From NCBI GenBank assembly GCA_029834535.1, contig JAQMWT010000036.1:62001-126000 (forward strand): a DNA stretch of 64,000 nucleotides. Direction: 5' to 3'. Shown here piece after piece: positions 57,629-64,000 of this stretch (positions within the stretch are counted from its first letter, which is position 1; the number at the start of each line of letters is the position of its first letter). The position numbers and the translations under genes are program-made. This stretch comes from Chrysophaeum taylorii (lineage: Eukaryota; Sar; Pelagophyceae; Pelagomonadales; Pelagomonadaceae). The notes below the pieces were generated by a model. The model was not told the origin of the DNA and did not search any database. It was given only the letters and a program-made list of their open reading frames with translations.

Positions 57629-59058
57629 CACACTACGGCGTCGGCAAACGCTGTGCGCTTGCCGCGCCACGTCAGTACCTGAAACGCCCTCTACGAATTG
57701 ACGCGCTCCATTGACACTTCATGATGCGCTCTTCGCCACTTTGTATTATGCCCATGCTGTGCGCGCGCTCAACCGCGCTGATACGAACGACACGGGGGCC
57801 TACTCTCACGCGACCCTCTAACATTCGCGGCGACGCGAGCCTCCGTGTTCGCAGTGGCGCTGCTCCTCCTATCTTTATACGGGGGGGACTTAACGTCGTC
57901 GTCATCTCCGGGCGCTGCACTCATTAGCGCAACGGCAAACGACATCAACACCGAATCCATGACGACCGTGCCCCCCCCCTTTCACTTCATATCTATTATA
58001 CCGGCGGAGCGGCGGAGCGCCGTACTCTCTCTGCCACAGACAACAAGAGTACGAGTTTGTTGGCCTGCAGCATTAGCGCCGCGGCGGTCATCGTTTGCAA
58101 ACAAAAGGGGGGTGAAGACTGTCGCGCGGATGTTCTGAACGTTTCCGAACATGTTACTATTGTCGCGCCATCACTGGTGTGGCATCGCCAGCCCGAGGTA
58201 CACTTTTTAAAGCCAACTAACTATCGCGCGAGAAATGCACAATCTTGCGAGGAGTGACGCAGAGCCGGTAGTGTGCGCGCGAGCATTAAAAAAAATGACC
58301 CTCCACAGCCTGTCGTGCTTTCTGGGCCTCGACCTACGTCCAGCCAAACTCCTTTGACTGTGTACGCAGCGCGATACCGCAACAGGGTCTATGCGCCACA
58401 GGGCCACGCGATTGAGATCGTGCGGGTGGTCATCATGTCGAAATGCGAGCGCGGAGTGTCGCAAATTCGTCGAACTCACGTGGTACAAGAAGAAGCCGCG
58501 GCTCGGCTGGGGTCAGGAACTCCTGGAGTTCAATGGATTGCCGTCACTGAGCTGCTCCCTAAAATAGTATCAAGCTGAGATCGACAAAGCCGGCGGCCTT
58601 TACCTTTCATTTCATGTCCACGAGCCCTACTTCACCATTTCATAGCTCTACTCCTGCTTCACTGCTTCGCCAGTGTATTTGCGGCCTCAAGCTCTTAATC
58701 CACGGTGATAACGTCATGCACGATGAGAACATGGACATTCTGCTCTTTGGTGGCGACGACGAGGACAACGACTGAGCAGGCATGCGGCTGGTCCCACGAC
58801 GGGCTGCGTGTCGCGCTCGTTTCTAAACGCCTAATTTGCTTGCCATAATATGACACATACGAAACAAGCCGACTAACTCCCCGCACACCCCCCCCCCCTC
58901 TTAGCAGTCCTAACTACTAATCAACAGATGTTTGTCTGTTTGTTTGTTTGTCTGTTTGTCCCTCGATTTAGGGTAAGGATCAGGTAGGCGCGAGAGTAAG
59001 GATCAGGCGTGAGAGCCAGACAGTGATGCTCCCCACACACACTCCCCCCCTCTTAGCA
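57629..59058. other. Gene-poor, repeat-bearing interval
   Basis: No gene supported. A short exon-like end reads LIHGDNVMHDENMDILLFGG before a stop near 58774. Simple TTTG/TCTG repeats at 58927-58961 and two near copies of a C-rich box ending CTCTTAGCAGTC (58889-58911, 59043-59061) are present. Confidence 0.5.
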
Positions 59059-59089
59059 GTCGACATTTAAAGACAGACAGTGATCCTCC

Positions 59090-59690
59090 AAGCCGTCTAC
59101 GGCGACCTCGCAGACTATTTCCACGAGCCGCGGCGGCTCTTTCAGCGCGCCATTCTCACGCCCCGTCGAAACGATGTTGTCGATGCTGACAACGCGCGCA
59201 TGACCGCGGCCTTTTTTTCCCGAAGACGAGGCGTCGGAGTTCTTTTCGGCTGACTAGGCTGGGTCGGAAGACGACGCCTCGCTCTTTACAGTAGAGTTTT
59301 CAACTCCCTGACAACCAACAGCATGCTGACTTTGATCGCGAGCTTAAAGTCTTCGCAACCTCGACCCGTCGCACGGCCACTGCAACGGTACCAGATACGT
59401 GATCGATCGTGTCGTTGTCACCGAGGCTCCTCCAACCTGTATCCCTCAAGCCCCACCGACGCCAAACGATCAACAAGAGCCAGAGGCAGACGCCCCGCAA
59501 GGTCGGCGTCCTCTTGCCCAAGCCCGTCTTCTGCCACGTCCAGCTCTACGTGGCTCTCTGTCGATCGGCAACCCCGAGGATATACTCATCTGGGTCGACG
59601 ACTCCACCCTACTCCACACGTGCTGCGCAATACCGATAAGCCCCCTCCCGGCGTCTACACGCGCACTGTAGGTGAACTTACTGGGACCAG
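59090..59690 (+). mobile_element. Decayed Helitron-type (PIF1-like) helicase fragment
   Basis: Pieces match the C-terminal part of Helitron helicases: RAILTPRRNDVVDADNARM near 59142-59200, and the TINKSQ...TPRKVGVLLPKPVF and QLYVALCRSATP segments near 59465-59575. The reading is clearly interrupted more than once and no Rep domain or Helitron ends are recognised, so it is an old fragment. Helitrons are rolling-circle DNA transposons; cellular PIF1 helicases share these motifs but not the first segment. Confidence 0.7.
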
Positions 59691-59973
59691 GTGAACTTAC
59701 TGGGGTTTGAGATTGGGACTAGGTGAACTGAGTGACCAGGTGAAACTGGGACCAGGTGAACATACTGGGGTTTTCAGAGTAAAGGGTTTTTAGAGTAAAC
59801 TCAAAGGTTGGCGGCGCGTGCGGATCAAAGCAGCTTAGATTGGCGGAGGCGAGAGCGACGAGCTCAAAGGAGTTGGTGTAGGTGAACTTCCTGACCAGGT
59901 GAACTTATATGAAACTTACTGGGATTAGGTGAACTTACTGGGGTTAGAGATTGGGACTAGGTGAACTTACTGG
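59669..59973. repeat. Imperfect minisatellite, AGGTGAACTTACTGGG units
   Basis: At least seven variants of AGGTGAACTTACTGGG, some followed by GTTTGAGATTGGGACT, interrupted by dispersed-repeat copy C. Lies between the helicase remnant and the ion channel gene. Confidence 0.85.
59784..59863 (+). repeat. Dispersed repeat, copy C
   Basis: GGGTTTTTAGAGTAA, AACTCAAAGGTT, GCGTGCGGATCAAAGCAGCT, then AGATTGGCGG and GAGAGCGACGAGC. Same order of blocks as copies A and B. Confidence 0.75.
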
Positions 59974-60161
59974 CCTGCACTTGTCGACATTTAAAGACAA
60001 ACCCGGTAATAGCACTGGTCGTCGCGGGTTAAGGCTTGACAAGCCGCACCGAAGCGCTGACTCATCGAGATACCGACTAAGATCTTCGGTATCGCATCTC
60101 GGGACAACGTTATGTGATCTTATTAATCTGTGTGGTCCGGCCAGTACGACTCGCGCTCGTG

Positions 60162-62911
60162 ATGCTACGAAAGTCCAGTACCGGCAGCCGTCATGCGTTG
60201 GTCGCGCAAATTGCACCCCTACCGACGGACGAGGATGAAAGTCAAGAAGAAAATACCGACAGCGCCACGATGTTCAAAATCGTCGAAGACACGAATTCAG
60301 AATCCGCGAGAAGTAGTCAATCAAGAACGGCTGAAGGAAGAATGCGGCGCGAGTCCTACACACCGGCGCTTCTGAATACGCATGCACCAATGAAGCACAC
60401 GACGACGAGGCCAATTTCCTGGCGTCGATACGTGGGCTATCGATGGGACCAGTGGATAGCGCGGAGGCAAAACCAAATATATCTCCTAGTCCTCGTTGCG
60501 TTCATCGAGGTGTTTGGTGGTGGTGTGCTGCTCGCCATCGGGCCGATGTTGAACGGCGACTTGGCGCGGACATCTCAACGGCTCCTGGGCAAGTCGCGGT
60601 ACTCGGTGTTCTGGATGTCGTGGTCATTTCTGGTGAATCCAGGCAACCACGTTGCATACAATGGCTCGTGGGAGCGCACCGTTGCAATATGCTTGACAGT
60701 GGTCGGGGTTTTATACATGGCGACAGTGCTCGGGGTCGTGGTCGACGTCATCCGCGAGAAGATGGACCAGCTCAAAGTGGGCAAACGCGTGATCGAGCAC
60801 GGTCATTCGATCATTTTCGGATGGACAGACCGAGCGCCTCTGGTAATCAACGAGCTTCTTTTAGCAAACGAAAGTGAAGGAGGCGGTGTGATCGTGATCA
60901 TGGCTGAGGCACCGAACAAGGACGTCATCGAGGCACAAATCCTGCACAGGTTTCGAAGACGCTTGCGCGGCTCTAGAATCATCGTGCGGAATGGCTCATC
61001 GATGCTCATGCAGGACCTTCAGAAAGTGGCGGTGGATCGTGCCAAGGTGTCGATCCTGCTGAGCGATCCGTCGGGCGACGCAGACGAGGCCGACGCGGCG
61101 TCACTGCGTCAGATCCTGACGATACGCTCGCTACCCGCGCTCGACGGTTTCGTCGTGGTTGAAATCCGCGACGTTGACAACGAGCCGCTCGTCCGACTCG
61201 TCGGCGGATCCATGGTCGAAACGATCGTCAGCCATGACATCATTGGCCGGATGATGGTCATGAGCAGCCGGAACCCGGGGCTCTCGAGGGTGTACTCCGA
61301 AGTGCTTGGTTTTGATGGCGACGAGTTCTACATGGCATCCTTTCCCGAAATCGAGGGCGTCGCGTTTGGCGATCTTCAAGCCATGTTTCCCGACGCGATC
61401 CCGATCGGAATCGCCTCTGCCGACGAGCATTGCATCTGGCTTAAGCCGTCTGTCGGCCGCATTACCAAGCCTGGCGAGAAGATTATTGTCATCGCCGAAG
61501 ACGACGACACGTTCTCCCCGCAACCTGCAGAGGATGTCGCTGGCACCGAGGCGCCGAGACTTCCCCCAAAAACGCAGCAAAAGGAGCTTATCCTCTTCTG
61601 TGGCTGGCGCCGTGACATTCGCGACATTATCCTCCATCTTGACCGCCTCGTCATGTCCGGGTCCTGCATCCACATGTGCACGGACGCGATCCCGCTGAGC
61701 GAGCGCGACGTCCGCCTCCAATCCGAAGGTCTCAACTTCCGTTCGCTTAAAAACGTGACGGTCGAGCACTTTAACATCAATACAAGCGTACGTCGCAAGG
61801 TTGCCGAGCTGCCGCTCGAGGAATACACGAGCATCCTGATATTTCCTGACCAACGCCACGAAGGCGACATAATGCGCTCGGACAGCCACGTGATCGCGAC
61901 GCTCCTGCTGATCCGTGATATCCAAAGACAGCGGAATAAGGAGAAGATTTTGACCGTGACGACGCTCAACACGGCGACGGCGAACCGCGTCGCGGAAGGA
62001 ATCGAGTCTTGGCGCAAGCACGTCGCCCTCACCCCCAAGACGCCAATCATTTGCGAGATCCTCGATCCGCGAACGCAGGCAACCATTGAGGCCAACCTTA
62101 ACATCGCTGGTAGCTCGGATTTTTGTCAAAGCAATCGGCTCATCGCCCAGGTCCTCGCCATGGTTTCCGAAAACCGTGGGGTCAAGCTCCTCATTGACGA
62201 GCTCCTTAGTGCGGATGGTACGAGCTTTCGGGTCATGCGCGCCAGTAGTTACGTTGCCAAGGGCGAAATTCTCAATTTTTACGAACTCGGTCGCAGATGT
62301 CTGCGACAAAAGGGCGAAGTTCTCGTCGGCTATCAGCACTCCCACGACTTCGTGACCGTCATCAATCCTCGCGATAAGAGGACGCGCCGCAGCTGGGACA
62401 ATGGTACGCCTTCCTCTTGCATGTATTATCCCCGGGATACTTGAGTTGTGTCTCTCGTTCGTTTCTATCTCTCACCTTGATTCGCGCAGATGACCTCGTA
62501 GTTCTCCACGGAACCAGTCGTCTCAAGGGCCAAGACCGCACTAAGGCCAACGTGGTGATCGCGGCCCTAAACCAGCAAAGTTCGCGTCGAGATCGAGTGT
62601 CTCTCGACGCCGACGGGATGGAACGTCTCCGAAATGCACGGACGACGTCGATCACCTCGTCGATCAATTCTACGATAGCTCGACATCTCGCACAGCTTCG
62701 CATCGAGGATCTTCAATGGCTCCAGTCGAAGATCCAAGCGGAGATTCGCACGCGCGACATGAGTCACGTCTCGCCGCTCGTACTTCCTCTGGACCCCGCC
62801 CTCGAGAAGGTCATTGACAATCTCAACAACCTTCGAGCGACTGTCGAAAGTGTCAAAGACGAGGCCAAAGACGAAGAAGAAGAAGACGTGCCAGTCCTGA
62901 AAGACTTGTAG
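60162..62911 (+). CDS. CASTOR/POLLUX-type ion channel
   Basis: About 887 residues in two exons (60162-62403, 62490-62911; the 86-nt intron keeps frame). First ATG in frame is 60162; the frame before it has only GTG. A disordered N-terminus is followed by a membrane helix (YLLVLVAFIEVFGGGVLLA), pore segment WSFLVNPGNHVAY and helix AICLTVVGVLYMATVLGVVV. RCK-type domains follow (HSIIFGWTDRAPLVINELL, then SVGRITKPGEKIIVIAEDDD and ELILFCGWRRDI). The GNH filter matches plant CASTOR and POLLUX, nuclear-envelope channels for calcium oscillation. The C-terminal exon adds a helical acidic tail. Membrane location and ion in this organism are unknown. Confidence 0.88.
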
Positions 62912-63489
62912 CTGCCACGCGGTCTTGCGCTCTTGAAGGTTGGACGACATCGTCTGGCGGCGGTGGCCGCCTTTGCCTTTGCCTTCGAGGGAGTGGTTGG
63001 ACCATCATCGCCAGGCCCATCGCCTGGATTCGGGGTTGTGAGCAGAGCGACCCTCGTCGGGACACTCCACTCCTGGCGAGGCTGCACAGAGAAGTATATT
63101 GAATCATTGAAGGTTTTCATGGTCGACTGCGAAGAGGGGTAGATGCGCAGGTGAGGGACGCAGCAGTAGGAGGGTGTGTGAAGACGTGCCAGGAGGGCAA
63201 CAGGATTCCGAGGCCTAACCCGGGTCATCGCCGAGCCGCGGGGCGGGCAAAGAGAGGAGGGGCCCCGCCCGCAGGTTGTACGCGTGCTGCCGCCGAACGT
63301 ATGTGCGACGAAGTACGACGTCCTGCTGGGCGCGGGCGGCCTCACGGGTGGGGCTGCCCGATTCGGCGACAGAGGGCACAGCCTGCCCAGCGTATTGAGG
63401 GAGGGTAAGCTACAACGGAATAAGAATAGGATGGTACGAACGAAGGGTATCCATTCCATCCGCACAAAATATAGACACGTGGCGGCGTG
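62912..63489. other. Intergenic spacer
   Basis: No gene supported; open frames here lack family match. GGGTAAG at 63403-63409 lies about 80 bp before the thioredoxin start. Confidence 0.55.
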
Positions 63490-64000
63490 ATGATTGCTCG
63501 CGCGTTGTTGTTGTTGCTTGGGAGCGGGCTTGTCGCGGCGCGACCGACCGTGCGCGAGTTGCGGTCGCACCGGGAGTACGATGCGCTGTTGGCACACCAC
63601 GCCGCGAAGACGGGTTTGCCGGTCGTCGTTGACTTTTATTCTGACTCGTGCGGTAAGAGATGAGTAGTGTGTCGTGTTGACTCGTTGCAGGACCGTGTCG
63701 CATGATCGCGCCCGTGTTCAAGAAGGTGGCGCAGGAGTATAAGGACCGCGCCGTGTTCGCCAAGGTGAACGTGGCGACGAACCGCGAGACGTCGTCGCGT
63801 CTGCGGATATCGTCGATGCCGACGTTCCACTTTTACCTGGACGGGAAAAAGAAGAATGAGTTTAGCGGGGCGGGGGAGTCCCAGCTCCGGCAATTGACGG
63901 CGTCGATCGTTGCCGAGGCCTCGCGCAACAACGTCGCCCTGAGCCTCGAGAGTCTTTTGGGGTTTTACGAGACCGCGGACGCTAAGAAGCCCGCGGCCGA
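63490..64000 (+). CDS. Signal-peptide thioredoxin-domain protein, cut by window end
   Basis: Exons 63490-63652 and 63691 onward, split by a 38-nt GTAAGA...GCAG intron inside the active site. N-terminal signal MIARALLLLLGSGLVAA. The thioredoxin fold follows: VVVDFYSDSCGPCRMIAPVF, then VFAKVNVATN, SSMPTFHFYLDG and the final helix QLRQLTASIV. The CGPC redox pair is intact, but the usual Trp before it is Ser. About 157 residues are present and the frame is still open, so a C-terminal extension exists. ER, secreted or plastid location is possible. Confidence 0.87.

Noticed and set aside
59090-59690. Viral or cellular PIF1 helicase origin for the remnant
   Set aside because: The RAILTP...VDADN segment and the VGVLLPKPVF spacing fit Helitron helicases best, and no capsid- or polymerase-like sequence is nearby.
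62764-63600. 278-residue minus-strand frame
   Set aside because: Overlaps the channel 3' exon and the thioredoxin start in antisense; no domain, Pro/Arg/Ser-rich.

Overview
The window is nuclear DNA from a flagellated, photosynthetic eukaryote. It is GC-rich and gene-dense, with mostly short spliceosomal introns (about 34-190 nt, nearly all GT-AG). It carries an axonemal outer-arm-type dynein heavy chain, a tubulin-tail carboxypeptidase, and several proteins with an N-terminal hydrophobic signal followed by a second targeting segment (a PsbP-like lumen protein, a DEAD-box helicase, a TspO protein). That layout is typical of an alga with a secondary plastid. A gene with a domain I associate with stramenopiles (55670-57628) makes a heterokont alga such as a pelagophyte the best guess, but the lineage is inferred, not proven.

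Layout. 1-20444 (minus strand): an alpha-type outer-arm dynein heavy chain with N-terminal Kelch repeats, cut by the window start, followed by two long proteins built of tandem calcyphosin-like EF-hand modules. This is a candidate flagellar calcium/motility cluster. 20.5-25.1 kb (plus): plastid DEAD-box helicase, a PDZ plus MIB/KEG-type SH3-repeat protein, and a PsbP-domain lumen protein. 25.5-38.9 kb: exportin-5-like karyopherin (minus), NSUN2-type tRNA m5C methyltransferase (plus), a hypothetical protein (minus), ELF1 (plus), ALG2 mannosyltransferase (minus), and a cytosolic carboxypeptidase (plus, 3 exons). 39-44.7 kb: a gene-poor stretch of lower coding quality with scattered exon-like or broken fragments. 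44.7-54.9 kb: TspO (minus) and a PH-domain protein (plus) with start codons only 40 bp apart; a five-exon V-ATPase subunit G gene; RAD51B-like and NKAP-like genes converging with overlapping ends; a coiled-coil protein; and an FHA...BRCT-BRCT protein of MDC1-like architecture. 55.7-57.6 kb: a multi-exon gene with an N-terminal DNA-binding-like domain. 57.6-60.1 kb: a repeat-rich interval with a decayed Helitron-type helicase piece, a minisatellite and one copy of a dispersed repeat. 60.2-64 kb: a CASTOR/POLLUX-type ion channel and the start of a signal-peptide thioredoxin gene.

Splicing had to be worked out by eye for many genes. Exon limits given here keep frame and family similarity across GT-AG (rarely GC-AG) junctions, but none were checked against transcripts. 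No tRNA, rRNA or CRISPR array was seen. No single undescribed system stands out. The strongest leads are the dynein/multi-calcyphosin cluster with its recurring tail module, the MDC1-like protein outside animals, and a dispersed promoter-proximal repeat found three times.
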